Positions 24,770 to 33,973 of a stretch of DNA of 64,000 nucleotides are shown here, one piece after another. The notes under the pieces were generated by a model, which did no database searches, had not been told where the DNA came from, and worked only from the letters and a program-made list of their open reading frames with translations. Both the position numbers and the translations under genes were made by a program. Within the stretch, counting starts at the first letter, position 1; every line of letters begins with the position of its first letter. This DNA comes from NIOZ-UU13 sp964444135 (lineage in GTDB: Bacteria; Planctomycetota; Phycisphaerae; Sedimentisphaerales; Anaerobacaceae), in assembly GCA_964444135.1 (NCBI GenBank), contig CAYUFX010000001.1, forward strand, positions 56,010 to 120,009, given 5' to 3'.

Positions 24770-27196
24770 ATGTGGAGAAATACATCAATCCTCATTGTTA
24801 TCGCGTCCATGTTGGTGTTTAGCGGTGCGGCGCAGGCGGCGCGCGACGTCACGGGCCCGCTGGACACTGTGGTGGGAGTCCCTAACGACGGCGTAACTAC
24901 TGGTGGCAACGACAACGGTTGGCCACCTAACGAACTACCACCTTTTGCCGTTGACGACCAGATACTGACGAAGTATCTGCACTTCAAAGGTGGGAGAGAG
25001 CCCACGGGCATCCGGGTAACGCCCGTTGTCGGCGCGACCGTGGTTACCGGGCTGACCTTTACCACGGCCAACGACGCGGAACACCGCGACCCGGTTACAT
25101 TTGAACTCTCCGGTTCTAATGAGAGCATCGAAGGGCCGTACACTTTGATTGCCAGTGGCGATATCGTCGATTTCGCCCAGGATACGGCGTGGCCACGGCG
25201 TACGAAGACCACGACGCCCATCCAGTTCCCCAACACGGTGTCATACAAGCACTACCAGGTAATGTTCCCAACGATTCGCGACCCAGCCGTCGAGCCCTAC
25301 ATGCAGATTGCCGAGGTGGAATTGCTGGAACTCACTCTCAAGGCCTCTGACCCAGCCCCGGCTGACCGTGCTGTACACGAGGATACCTGGGCGAACCTTG
25401 CCTGGATAGCGGGAGCCTGGGCTGTCTCGCACGATGTGTACTTCGGCGAGAATTATTATGACGTGGATAATGGAATCGGTGATACCTTCAAGGGCAACCA
25501 GACCGCAAACTTCCTGATCGTCGGCTTCCCCGGTTTTGCCCTTCCGGAAGGCCTTACTCCTGGCTCGACTTATTACTGGCGAGTCGACGAGGTCAATGAC
25601 GCCAACCCGGACAGTCCATGGAGAGGCGACCTCTGGAGCTTTACGGTTCCCCCCAAGAATGCCTGGAAGCCCTATCCGCCTAATGGCGCCAAATTTATAG
25701 ACCTGGATGCCGACCTTACCTGGAACCCAGGTTGGGGTGCGAAAATGCACACCGTCTATTTCGGCGACAATTTCGACGATGTGAACAATGCCGCTGGCGG
25801 TACACCCCAGGTATCTGCAACCTATACTCTCGAAACCCTTGAGTTGGACAAGACTTTCTACTGGCGTGTCGATGAGTTCGATGCCATCACCACGCATAAA
25901 GGCGATGTCTGGAGCTTCACGACCGCCGGCGGCGGGGGCGGTATCAAGGGCGAGTACTTCAACAACGATAGCGTGAGTGGAAAACCGGCCCTGACGCGCA
26001 TCGACCCGGAGGTCAACTTCAGTTTTGGTAGTGCGAGTCCGGGGGCTCCGATCAGAGATAGTGGTTGGTCGGCCCGCTGGACGGCGGACCTCGAAATCCT
26101 TTTATCCGACACGTATACATTCAGTGTCAACAGCGAGGGTGGCACCCGCCTGTGGATCGACGGCCAGCAGGTCATTAACATGTGGGTGTCCTGGGTCCCC
26201 ACCGAGTACGCCTCCATGCCGATGGATCTGGAAAGTGGCACCCATTCGCTGCGGTTAGAGTACTACCACTACTCCGGCGGCGTGCAGGAGTTGTACTGGT
26301 CGACGCCGACAATGCCCAAGGAGATCATTACGGCAGGCCCATTGCAACCACCGCTGAGAGCCGGCAGCCCGAATCCGCCCAATGGTGCCGTGGATGTAAA
26401 GCAAACACCGATTCTTAGCTGGTTGCCAGGCGACCAGGCTGCTTCGCATCAGGTCTATTTCGGCACTGACGAAAATGCTGTAATCAACGCTGCTGCAGGC
26501 TCGCCTGAGGACAAAGGCACTAAGGACCTTGGTTCAGAGAGTTATGACCCCGGACAGCTTGATTGGGATACCACCTATTACTGGCGCGTTGATGAGGTCA
26601 ATGATACCAACCCCGGCAGTCCGTGGACTGGCGCCGTCCTAAGTCTTAAGACCGCCAACTTCCCTGTTATAGAAGATTTTGAGTACTACAATGACCTTGA
26701 GCCCGATAATCCAGAGAGCAACAACATCTTTTACACGTGGTTAGATGGATTCGATGACCCGTCAAACGGTTCTCTCGTCGGTTATGAATTTCCTCCTTTT
26801 ACCGAGCGAACTACTGTTCATGGTGGTAAACAGTCGATGCCGTTATACTACGACAACAGTGTTACGCACTCTGAGGCGGACCTGACCTTGGATTATCCGA
26901 CTGACTGGACCGAGGGAGGTGTCACAACGCTGACGATTTGGTTCTATGGCGACCCGGACAATGCTGCTGAGTCATTGTATGTTGCTCTCAATGGCACAGC
27001 GATTGTTACTCACGATAATCCTAATGCTGCACAGGTAGCCATGTGGACCGAATGGATTATCGACCTGCAGGCCTTTGCAGACCAGGGCGTTGACCTGACC
27101 AATGTCAACACCATTGCCATCGGTTTAGGCAACAAGAACAATCCGCAGCCTGGCGGTACAGGTACGATGTACTTCGATGATATTGCTCTACATTAG
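24770..27196 (+). CDS. Secreted discoidin-like / PA14 multidomain protein, paralogue 2
   Basis: 808 residues with a Sec signal (SILIVIASMLVFSGAAQA). The N-terminal domain (about 25-190; YLHFKGGREPTGIRVTPVVG, PVTFELSGSNESIEGPYTLI) looks like an F5/8-type C (discoidin) domain and replaces the LamG domain of the paralogue at 21580. The rest has the same order: two SHDVYFGEN/TYYWRVDEVND modules, PA14 (about 392-520; GTRLWIDGQQVINMW), a third module and the C-terminal binding-like domain. 273 bases of the 3' end are identical to the first gene. Glycan binding at the cell surface is inferred. GAAGGAGG precedes the ATG. Confidence 0.8.
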   Translation: MWRNTSILIVIASMLVFSGAAQAARDVTGPLDTVVGVPNDGVTTGGNDNGWPPNELPPFAVDDQILTKYLHFKGGREPTGIRVTPVVGATVVTGLTFTTANDAEHRDPVTFELSGSNESIEGPYTLIASGDIVDFAQDTAWPRRTKTTTPIQFPNTVSYKHYQVMFPTIRDPAVEPYMQIAEVELLELTLKASDPAPADRAVHEDTWANLAWIAGAWAVSHDVYFGENYYDVDNGIGDTFKGNQTANFLIVGFPGFALPEGLTPGSTYYWRVDEVNDANPDSPWRGDLWSFTVPPKNAWKPYPPNGAKFIDLDADLTWNPGWGAKMHTVYFGDNFDDVNNAAGGTPQVSATYTLETLELDKTFYWRVDEFDAITTHKGDVWSFTTAGGGGGIKGEYFNNDSVSGKPALTRIDPEVNFSFGSASPGAPIRDSGWSARWTADLEILLSDTYTFSVNSEGGTRLWIDGQQVINMWVSWVPTEYASMPMDLESGTHSLRLEYYHYSGGVQELYWSTPTMPKEIITAGPLQPPLRAGSPNPPNGAVDVKQTPILSWLPGDQAASHQVYFGTDENAVINAAAGSPEDKGTKDLGSESYDPGQLDWDTTYYWRVDEVNDTNPGSPWTGAVLSLKTANFPVIEDFEYYNDLEPDNPESNNIFYTWLDGFDDPSNGSLVGYEFPPFTERTTVHGGKQSMPLYYDNSVTHSEADLTLDYPTDWTEGGVTTLTIWFYGDPDNAAESLYVALNGTAIVTHDNPNAAQVAMWTEWIIDLQAFADQGVDLTNVNTIAIGLGNKNNPQPGGTGTMYFDDIALH

Positions 27197-27271
27197 CCAC
27201 CATCGGCACCATAAGCCGAGTTTTGGCTGACGGTTAGGTGCGTGGTTGATATAGTAGATTCGCATCAATTC

Positions 27272-27307
27272 GGGGCCTATAGTGATTGATTCGCTATAGG
27301 CCCCTTT
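27272..27307 (+). terminator. Rho-independent terminator after second PA14 gene
   Basis: GGGGCCTATAG and CTATAGGCCCC form a perfect 11-pair stem around TGATTGATTCG, followed by TTT. It ends eight bases before the end of the convergent permease gene and may serve both strands. Confidence 0.85.
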
Positions 27308-27314
27308 CAGTTAA

Positions 27315-29189
27315 TTATTGATTTATATCTCTTTTTCTCGTGGATAGAAGTATCAAGTTCCTTAATCCCTGAGTGTCTCTGGCGGCGAGCCATCGCTGCT
27401 CGAATTGCTTTTCCTGGGCAATCTGAGCTATGGCCATCAGGGCCCGCAGGTGGTAATTACGCTCGTCTTTGCTGCCGGCCAGAACGAACATTATCCTGAC
27501 CGGGTCCGGAGCGTGCGGGAAGTCGATGCCGTCACGGGCACGGACAAGCAGAATATCGAATTTGTTTTCGCCTTCCACTACTATATGCGGTATAGCAAAG
27601 CCCGGCTGAACCACCGTGCCGCCCTCAGCTTCACGATGGAGAAATTTCTCGAAAAGCACGTACTCGTTTGTCCCCAACCTCTCGGCTAAAATGGTTGAGA
27701 CCTGCCGAAAGATTTTTTCGGCGTCTTCTTCTCCCTGAATATCCAGGATTTCACATTCTCTTATAAGCTGGTCAAATCTGTCCTCGATTATATTGTCCCG
27801 TTCGAGCAGAATATCCCGAAGCTCATTCTCGAGGGTAACGGTTTTAAGCGCTCTGTCGGTAACTCGTTCTACCACGTGCATTACCGCCGATGCTCTGCTG
27901 ACCCGCCTGTAAACATATAGCCAGAACCAGCCGGCGCTCAAACCGACAAAGCCGGCAGTAATCAGTAACGGCACCAATCCCATATCTATTATCAAAGTAC
28001 CATAAATAAAGACAGCAAAGATATGAATATAGGGATACAAAGGCGACCTAAACTTCGGACGGTAGCTTTGTATCCTGCTCTCGCGCATTATAATCACACT
28101 GGCGTTGACAAGAATGAAAAGTATTATCATCAAGGTAGAAGCAGTTTTGACCAGCACTTCAATATCAAGAAAGACAATGGCCGCAATCATAAATAGGCCT
28201 GTAAACATGATACTGATGTGAGGTGTTTTGAATCGCTCGTTAACACGGGCTAAGAGTGGTGGCAGTAACTGGTCTCTGCTCATAGCCATAGGGTACCGGG
28301 ACGCAGCGAGTATTCCGCCATTCGCAGTTGTTACAAAAGCAGCGATGGCAGCAACGCTGAGCAGTACAAATCCAAACGCCCCCATAAATTTACTCGCCGC
28401 CAGTGATATGGGAAGCAGGTTACCAGCCAGCTCCCGGCCCTCTACAACTCCGACAGTAATTATGATTACACCAATGTAAAACAACGTTACGATAAACCAG
28501 GCCAGTATCATCCCCAAAGGCAGATTTTTGCCGGGATGTTTTACTTCTTCTGCAATACTGGCGACTTTGGTCAGGCCTCCGAAGCTTATAAAAACCAGGC
28601 CCGCAGTTGCAAACACCGCTGCCCAACCCTTTTCCAGAAATCCTCTATATCGGACAGCTTCAACAGACCCGGCGCCAAAGAGTACAAACAAAGTCAGTAT
28701 CGTCAGTAATATCACAACCAGCAAAACCTGAAATCTGCTTGTGTGTTTGACGCTTACTATATTAAGCGCCGTAAAGCTAAGGCAGCAGGCTACAGCTATT
28801 GCTTTGAGATGCCATGGCTCAAGCTGCGCCGGAAAGAGCATTTGAAGTACAACCTCGACAAGAACTGCCATTCCGACCACGGCAAAGGCGCTTTTAAGGG
28901 CTAATGAAAACCAGCCAGCCAATCCGCTGAACAGACCCCAAATCGGGCCTAAACTCCGTTCGATATAAAAATATGTCCCACCCGCTCTCGGCATCGCCGT
29001 GGACAGCTCCGCTTTACTGAGGACACTGGGAATTATCAAAATCGATGCAAAAAGATAAGATAAGACTACTGCGGGGCCGGCCTTTGTAAAAGCTATGGCA
29101 GGTAAAACAAACAAGCCTGAGCTTATCATTGCCCCTGCCGCTATGGCAAATACTTCAAGGGCACCAAGCTGTTTCCTGAGATGAGCCAC
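27315..29189 (-). CDS. APC-family amino-acid permease fused to PTS EIIA (fructose/nitrogen-type) domain
   Basis: 624 residues. The first 420 or so form about 12 membrane helices of the APC superfamily, opening with KQLGALEVFAIAAGAMISSG and GLFVLPAI, the unwound substrate-binding TM1. Residues about 455-610 are a cytosolic EIIA type-2 domain (NIIEDRFDQLIRECEIL, then VQPGFAIPHIVVEGE with the phosphorylatable His, and IMFVLAGSKDERNYHLRAL). EIIA domains accept phosphate from HPr in PTS systems. Here the domain probably senses phosphorylation state and regulates transport, since no EIIB/EIIC is nearby. Start is GTG at 29189 with a weak ribosome site. Amino-acid substrate unknown. Confidence 0.88.
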   Translation of the reverse strand: MAHLRKQLGALEVFAIAAGAMISSGLFVLPAIAFTKAGPAVVLSYLFASILIIPSVLSKAELSTAMPRAGGTYFYIERSLGPIWGLFSGLAGWFSLALKSAFAVVGMAVLVEVVLQMLFPAQLEPWHLKAIAVACCLSFTALNIVSVKHTSRFQVLLVVILLTILTLFVLFGAGSVEAVRYRGFLEKGWAAVFATAGLVFISFGGLTKVASIAEEVKHPGKNLPLGMILAWFIVTLFYIGVIIITVGVVEGRELAGNLLPISLAASKFMGAFGFVLLSVAAIAAFVTTANGGILAASRYPMAMSRDQLLPPLLARVNERFKTPHISIMFTGLFMIAAIVFLDIEVLVKTASTLMIILFILVNASVIIMRESRIQSYRPKFRSPLYPYIHIFAVFIYGTLIIDMGLVPLLITAGFVGLSAGWFWLYVYRRVSRASAVMHVVERVTDRALKTVTLENELRDILLERDNIIEDRFDQLIRECEILDIQGEEDAEKIFRQVSTILAERLGTNEYVLFEKFLHREAEGGTVVQPGFAIPHIVVEGENKFDILLVRARDGIDFPHAPDPVRIMFVLAGSKDERNYHLRALMAIAQIAQEKQFEQRWLAARDTQGLRNLILLSTRKRDINQ

Positions 29190-29512
29190 CTTAAAACATC
29201 CCTGTTATTGCTCGTATCTTATAAAGTCATGCAAATATGCCTAACCTCCCTTTTGCATAAGCCTTTTGTAACTTATACAAAACAGAGCATTAGAGTAAAA
29301 GTAACTTACGCTTTTATTCCGCATTATACCAGCAAGGCTTAGTTTTCAACAGAAATACTAATTCAATAGACAAAGCCTTTCACATTTTCTATTATAACCC
29401 GAAAATTCGACTTATAGTATAGTCTCAACGTGTGGATTAAATGCAGAAAAAGCAAATAGAGATCTCTTCTATGAGTAAACAGTCCATACAAAGACGTATG
29501 AAAGGAACCAAA

Positions 29513-31051
29513 ATGAAAAAACAAACAAGGAGAGAATTTTTGAAAAAACTTGGATTCATGGCGGGCTCCGCGTCAGCATTATCAATATTACAAAGCCGTA
29601 ATAGCATCGGTCAGATAGCAGGGACTGAAAGAAAACAGCCGAACATCATATTTATTATGACGGACGACCACGCCTCGCACGCGATGAGCTGTTACGAAAG
29701 CAAAATCAATAAAACACCGAACCTCGACAGGATTGCAAAAGAGGGCATGCTCTTCAAAAACAGCTTTTGTACCAATTCAATCTGTGCCCCCTGCCGAGCG
29801 GTAATCCTGACCGGCAAATACAGTCACATCAATGGCGTTATCGATAATCGGCTGAAGTTTGATGGTAGCCAGCAGACCTTCCCTAAACTGCTGCAAAATG
29901 TTGGTTACGAAACCGCTATAATCGGCAAATGGCACCTCAAAACCGACCCGACCGGCTTTGATTACTGGAATGTCCTGCCCGGACAAGGAACCTACTACAA
30001 CCCGATTTTGCTCGAGATGGGCCAGCGGAAAAAATATACCGGCTACACCACTGACATTATTACCTACCACGCCCTTAAGTGGCTTAAAGAACGCACCGGC
30101 AACAAACCATTCTGCCTAATGTATCACCACAAGGCACCGCACCGCCAGTGGGAACCTGGTCCCAAATATCTGACGATGTACGATGATGTTAAGATTCCGG
30201 AGCCGGAAAACCTTTTCGACGACTACTCCAACCGCGGAAGAGCCGCTAAGGAACAGGATATGAGCATCGAAAAGACGATGAACGACAGGGACCTGAAACT
30301 CGTGCCGCCGAAGAACCTTACACCTGAACAGAAAAAGCTCTGGGATGCTGCATACGAACCTAAAAACGAAGCCTTCCGCAAGGCAAACCTCAAGGGCAAA
30401 GACCTGGTCCGCTGGAAATATCAAAGATACATCAAAGACTACCTGCGATGTATCGCCTCAGTTGACGAAAATGTTGGTCGGCTGCTAGATTATCTCGACG
30501 AAACAGGCCTGACTAAAAATACCGTCGTGGTCTATACTTCCGACCAGGGCTTTTACTTGGGCGACCACGGCTGGTTCGATAAGCGATTTATGTACGAGGA
30601 ATCGCTGCGTATGCCATTGCTGATACGGTATCCGAAGGAAGTCAAAGCCGGCTCGATAAACGACGACATCGTCTTGAACCTGGATTTTGGCGAGACGTTT
30701 TTGGACTTCGCGGGTGTACCAAAACCGCCCGATATGCAGGGCCGTTCCATTCGCAACATACTCCAGGGCAAAACAACTAAGGATTGGCGCACGTCAATGT
30801 ACTACCACTACTACGAGTACCCGGCCGTGCACAACGTTAAACGGCACTATGGTGTACGGACTAAACGTCACAAGCTGATACATTTCTACCATGATATCGA
30901 CGAGTGGGAGCTGTATGACCTGAAAAAAGACCCGAAAGAAATGAAGAACGTCTATAACGACCCGGTATATGCCGATGTTGTCAAGAAGCTAAAAGCCGAA
31001 CTAAAACGGCTGCGCAAAGAATATAAAGACACTACCGGCACTCCTGTATAA
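29513..31051 (+). CDS. Cys-type sulfatase with Tat signal
   Basis: 512 residues from the ATG at 29513, chosen because AAAGGAACC lies just upstream and the peptide then begins with a textbook Tat leader (MKKQTRREFLKKLGFMAG). An upstream ATG at 29441 would bury it. Metal Asp51-Asp52 are in IMTDDHASH. The formylglycine motif is C91-A-P-C-R95 followed by AVILTGKY, so maturation by FGE or anSME is required. IIGKWHLK and VVYTSDQGFYLGDHGWFDKR complete the active site. DQGFYLGDHG is the form seen in many polysaccharide and choline-type sulfatases, but substrate cannot be assigned. It stands between the permease and a Tat TIM-barrel protein. Confidence 0.92.
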   Translation: MKKQTRREFLKKLGFMAGSASALSILQSRNSIGQIAGTERKQPNIIFIMTDDHASHAMSCYESKINKTPNLDRIAKEGMLFKNSFCTNSICAPCRAVILTGKYSHINGVIDNRLKFDGSQQTFPKLLQNVGYETAIIGKWHLKTDPTGFDYWNVLPGQGTYYNPILLEMGQRKKYTGYTTDIITYHALKWLKERTGNKPFCLMYHHKAPHRQWEPGPKYLTMYDDVKIPEPENLFDDYSNRGRAAKEQDMSIEKTMNDRDLKLVPPKNLTPEQKKLWDAAYEPKNEAFRKANLKGKDLVRWKYQRYIKDYLRCIASVDENVGRLLDYLDETGLTKNTVVVYTSDQGFYLGDHGWFDKRFMYEESLRMPLLIRYPKEVKAGSINDDIVLNLDFGETFLDFAGVPKPPDMQGRSIRNILQGKTTKDWRTSMYYHYYEYPAVHNVKRHYGVRTKRHKLIHFYHDIDEWELYDLKKDPKEMKNVYNDPVYADVVKKLKAELKRLRKEYKDTTGTPV

Positions 31052-31143
31052 AAACGAACCGTTGACTCTCATCAAAGGAACCTCAGCGGCGAATCGTAGA
31101 TGCATACAGCACGAATGTACGGCCAAAAAACTTCTACAAGAGT

Positions 31144-31380
31144 TTATTCTTCCAGCAGCTCGCCGGTCGCCTTGTTCCACCGTATGGTGCGGACATTCAT
31201 ACGGTGTTCTTTGCCGTGGCAGTCAGTGCAGTATTGCTTTTGACCGGTGGACTTATCAAAGACAGTTTCAGCTCCGGCCAAAAGCGACGCGTGGTCGCTC
31301 ACATGCTTGATTTTGCCTCTCGGATGGCACATCATACAGGTCGGATTGATTTTTGCCTTGGGCTTACTTTCTTGAAACAA
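31144..31380 (-). pseudogene. CxxCH-containing fragment overlapping the end of the TIM-barrel gene
   Basis: A 78-codon reading frame with two haem-c motifs, CMMCH and CTDCH, and the phrase CHGKEHRMNVRTIRWNKATGELLEE that looks like a genuine protein end. It has no signal peptide and only a TTG start without a ribosome site, yet haem attachment needs export. Its frame is minus one relative to the Tat-exported TIM-barrel gene, and the two overlap by 49 bases. A single extra base in the A5 run (T5 at 31350-31354 on the plus strand) would join them. It is either a fused C-terminal haem domain separated by a frameshift or a leftover piece of a cytochrome. Confidence 0.45.
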
Positions 31381-32258
31381 TCTTTGAGATAATCCCTCGA
31401 TTTGGCCAGATTGCTCGCCATCTCATCCGGTTCCGGGTGCCCGTGCATAAAGGGATTAACATATCTTCGATACCGAATATCTGCCAGGGCCTCTATCCAG
31501 GGCGTCATGTCCGTCGGGCCGACGCCCGGAAGCTGCTCTGGGCCCGGGTAGTGCTGCCACGCGTAGAAGAAGAAAAGCTGCTTACCACAGATGCCTATCG
31601 CCTCCGGAACAGAAGCCTTGAGCGTCTGGATGTGATACGGTGCTAATGCAATACCCAACCTCGGTGATGTATTCATATCGACGAAAGCCTTAAATGAATC
31701 CATCTCGCAAAGCAGCGCGTTGCCGTGGTTTTCGATGGCTAAGTATGAGTTATGCTGCTCGGCTAATTCGACTAAGGGCTTTAGCTCTTCGATAAATTTG
31801 CGCATCCTAACGGCCAGCTCCTCAGGCTTACAGGCTGGGCCGCTGCCTCGAACAGCCACCCCCCCGCCGGCCTTACCCAACAGCTCTGCATAACGCGCGT
31901 AGCCTCCCTTATAGACCGAAAACGCGAACAGTTTAAGTTTATGCTCAGCTAACAGTTCTTTCAGGCCATCCGGACCCAGACGTTTGGCCACATCGTCGAG
32001 GTGAGGACAGCCCTCGTGGGCCGACCAGATGTCGATAGCCTCGAAACCCAGCTTCGCGATCCGCTCACAGGCCTGTTCGATGGGCATCTGCATGAAATGT
32101 ATCGACGAGGTTGACAGATGCATCCGCCACTTTTCCCCCCCGGCACCAATTCTCTCAAGGCCGGTAGAAGACGATGCTGTAATTCCGGCTACTGCACCCA
32201 CACCCACAAATTCTAAGAAGTCACGTCGATTCAGGTTTTCGTCCATTGCTAAACTCAT
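31332..32258 (-). CDS. Tat-exported TIM-barrel protein (sugar phosphate isomerase/epimerase-like)
   Basis: 308 residues. The Tat leader is NLNRRDFLEFVGVGAVAGI. The body is an AP-endonuclease-2-type TIM barrel (LSTSSIHFMQMPIEQACERI, GFEAIDIWSAHEGCPHLDD, YLAIENHGNALLCEMDSF, RLGIALAPYHIQ). The Glu and His in IENHGN and the YHI segment correspond to metal ligands of this fold. These proteins are common beside sugar dehydrogenases in planctomycetes, and the reaction is not assigned. Two ATG codons (32258 and 32246) are both possible starts. The C-terminus overlaps a CxxCH frame (31144-31380). Confidence 0.8.
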   Translation of the reverse strand: MSLAMDENLNRRDFLEFVGVGAVAGITASSSTGLERIGAGGEKWRMHLSTSSIHFMQMPIEQACERIAKLGFEAIDIWSAHEGCPHLDDVAKRLGPDGLKELLAEHKLKLFAFSVYKGGYARYAELLGKAGGGVAVRGSGPACKPEELAVRMRKFIEELKPLVELAEQHNSYLAIENHGNALLCEMDSFKAFVDMNTSPRLGIALAPYHIQTLKASVPEAIGICGKQLFFFYAWQHYPGPEQLPGVGPTDMTPWIEALADIRYRRYVNPFMHGHPEPDEMASNLAKSRDYLKDCFKKVSPRQKSIRPV

Positions 32259-32473
32259 TCGTAGTTAGGCTTTGTCTGAACTTTAACATATCCTCCTCTA
32301 TTTGTCAAATCTTATTCCAATCCTTGTCCCCGAACGTAGGGGCAACCCCATGTGGTTGCCCTGATGCTTTGTTATTACCAGGGATAGAAAAGGTAGGGTG
32401 TGCACAGCACACCGTTTTCCCCTACCGGGGATCGGGGGTTTACTCTAATAGGGTCATCGCGGCGCCTGTTTAG

Positions 32474-32501
32474 CCCCCCAACCCCGAAGGGCGTTGGGGG
32501 G
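32474..32501. repeat. CCCCCCAAC / GTTGGGGGG hairpin
   Basis: Nine-base perfect inverted repeat around a ten-base centre. It could act as a terminator-like or structural element, but no T-run follows. Confidence 0.7.
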
Positions 32502-32672
32502 TCCGTCCCGAAAGCGCCATACGTCATCACATACCCAACAACACAACGGCCATAATACCCGTCACATAATCTATCGCGGATTACGCACATTTCACAGAAT
32601 AAATAATCAATCGAATTGCCTGCATTTCGACATTCCAAATTCCTTCTTCGATATTCGATATTTCTTCTCTCC

Positions 32673-32764
32673 ACCCTGATACCCTGCTCTCCTGATAACC
32701 TCCACCCTGATACCCTGCTGTCCTGATAACCTGATACCCTGATATCCTGCTACCCTGATAACCT
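32673..32764. repeat. Octamer tandem array (ACCCTGAT/ACCCTGCT)
   Basis: About eleven degenerate eight-base units such as ACCCTGAT, ACCCTGCT, GTCCTGAT and AACCTGAT in tandem, with one interruption. Confidence 0.85.
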
Positions 32765-32874
32765 AATTAACCACTCACTAATTCCTCAATTAACCAAAAA
32801 ACCCTTTGCCTTTACCATTCTTCTGTGTTATTTTATTTCCCTAAAAGCGTAAGGCACCAACGAGCGGAAACAAA

Positions 32875-32905
32875 ACGACATACGCGATACACAATACGAA
32901 TTTTC
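32875..32905. repeat. ACGACAT-type heptamer array
   Basis: Four seven-base units (ACGACAT, ACGCGAT, ACACAAT, ACGAATT), the same style as the arrays inside lipB and lipA. Confidence 0.75.
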
Positions 32906-32991
32906 AAACAGAGCCGTGACATTAATGGAGCGGTAACAAAACAAAAGATACAAAATTCGAGCTAATGCAGCAAGTAATTTGGTAACAAAGA

Positions 32992-33014
32992 TTGTTATAT
33001 TTTATTATGTTAGG
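32992..33014 (+). promoter_or_regulatory. Shared 23-base motif upstream of PIN-TM gene
   Basis: TTGTTATATTTTATTATGTTAGG, 21 of 23 bases identical to 33974-33996 upstream of the nuclease gene. It ends in GTTAGGC, which fits the GTTRRRY consensus of integron attC recombination sites, but also includes a TATATT-like -10 box. Confidence 0.45.
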
Positions 33015-33037
33015 CAGGAAATATCGCTGAGAACATT

Positions 33038-33895
33038 ATGCAGTGCATTGTCCTTGATACCAACATAATCATCTCCTTTCCGCAGATTCTCTCGAAGAGA
33101 CTTACCGATGTTCGATTGGTAATCCCGTTCGAGATCCAACAGGAGATCATGCGTGTCGGGTCATTTGGGCCGGGGTCTCGAACTGACCTGCTGTCGGGGT
33201 TGTACCGCGCTGCAGTCGAGGAAGGAATCGTCGATATCGAGCCACCTTCAACTCTGGTTGAGGCAATGTTTGAGGTGATGCGTGAACACCAGATGTCAGA
33301 TGGTGACGTTGGCGTTCTTGCTACTGCCTTGGACCTGAAGAAAGAGGGTAAAGATGTTCGAATCGCGACAGAAGACATACCCCTACGTCGCGTAGCCGAA
33401 AAGAAGAACATTGCGGTCTTGAGGTTGGAGGACATTAAAGCAATGGCGATAACGGGCACGACTGTGGCAAGGCTCGATGTTCAGGCGCGCACAATATCTC
33501 GTGCTCAGACACGTGGCCTCATTATCGGGTTTTGCGTTGGTGCATTGGTGTCAGGACTTGTCTTTCTTGTTTGGCACTTCTTCCGTGACCTTGCCCGAAC
33601 GGTTCCTGTGTGGGGTACTCTCATCGGCATCGCACTTGCTAGTGCGGCACTATTTTGGTGTCGGGGACGGTTGAGATTCGCCTACGGAATTGCCGAGACC
33701 GTTGTTGGCTTTGCCATTGCGGCAAAGGTATTCTGGCCATCTTTCGAATACGCAGGTCTCGACGCTTGGTCATTTCTTCAAATCCTTGGTGGAGTATATG
33801 TGATGGTCCGTGGACAGGACAACATAGGTAGGTCGCTGAAGGGAACTCGATTTCATGCATTTTGGATAAAGTACTCGGGAGACATGACTAACTGA
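33038..33895 (+). CDS. PIN-domain ribonuclease fused to a four-helix membrane domain
   Basis: 285 residues. Residues 1-135 are a PIN domain: Asp7 in IVLDTNIIISF, Glu36 in FEIQQEI, Asp88/Asp90 in SDGDVGVLATALDL and Asp113 in ATEDIPLRRVAEKKNIAVL, so the acidic metal-binding set of this RNase fold is complete. Residues about 160-260 form about four hydrophobic helices (LIIGFCVGALVSGLVFLV, GTLIGIALASAALF, VVGFAIAAKVF, FLQILGGVYVMV). PIN proteins are usually soluble toxins, and a C-terminal membrane domain suggests a membrane-tethered or pore-forming effector. No antitoxin is adjacent. The next gene encodes a PD-(D/E)XK nuclease preceded by the same upstream motif. Defence function is inferred. 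Confidence 0.75.
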   Translation: MQCIVLDTNIIISFPQILSKRLTDVRLVIPFEIQQEIMRVGSFGPGSRTDLLSGLYRAAVEEGIVDIEPPSTLVEAMFEVMREHQMSDGDVGVLATALDLKKEGKDVRIATEDIPLRRVAEKKNIAVLRLEDIKAMAITGTTVARLDVQARTISRAQTRGLIIGFCVGALVSGLVFLVWHFFRDLARTVPVWGTLIGIALASAALFWCRGRLRFAYGIAETVVGFAIAAKVFWPSFEYAGLDAWSFLQILGGVYVMVRGQDNIGRSLKGTRFHAFWIKYSGDMTN

Positions 33896-33973
33896 GACCA
33901 ACAAAACTGAGCATTTATTATTATTTATGTTTACGCTCATTAGGATAATGGCATTATAAAATCAGTTCAAAGC

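Larger units (their letters stand above)
32259..33037. other. 780-bp repeat-rich spacer with no gene
   Basis: I see no coding sequence. It contains GTAGGGGCAACCCCATGTGG with GGTTGCCC (near 32337), GGTAGGGTGTGCACAGCACACC (near 32392), a CCCCCCAAC/GTTGGGGGG hairpin, a TTCGATATTCGATATTTC stretch, an octamer tandem array, a heptamer array and, at its end, the shared 23-base motif before the PIN gene. This marks the left edge of the accessory island. Confidence 0.7.

Noticed and set aside
32673..32764. CRISPR array
   Set aside because: The units are eight-base tandem repeats without spacers.
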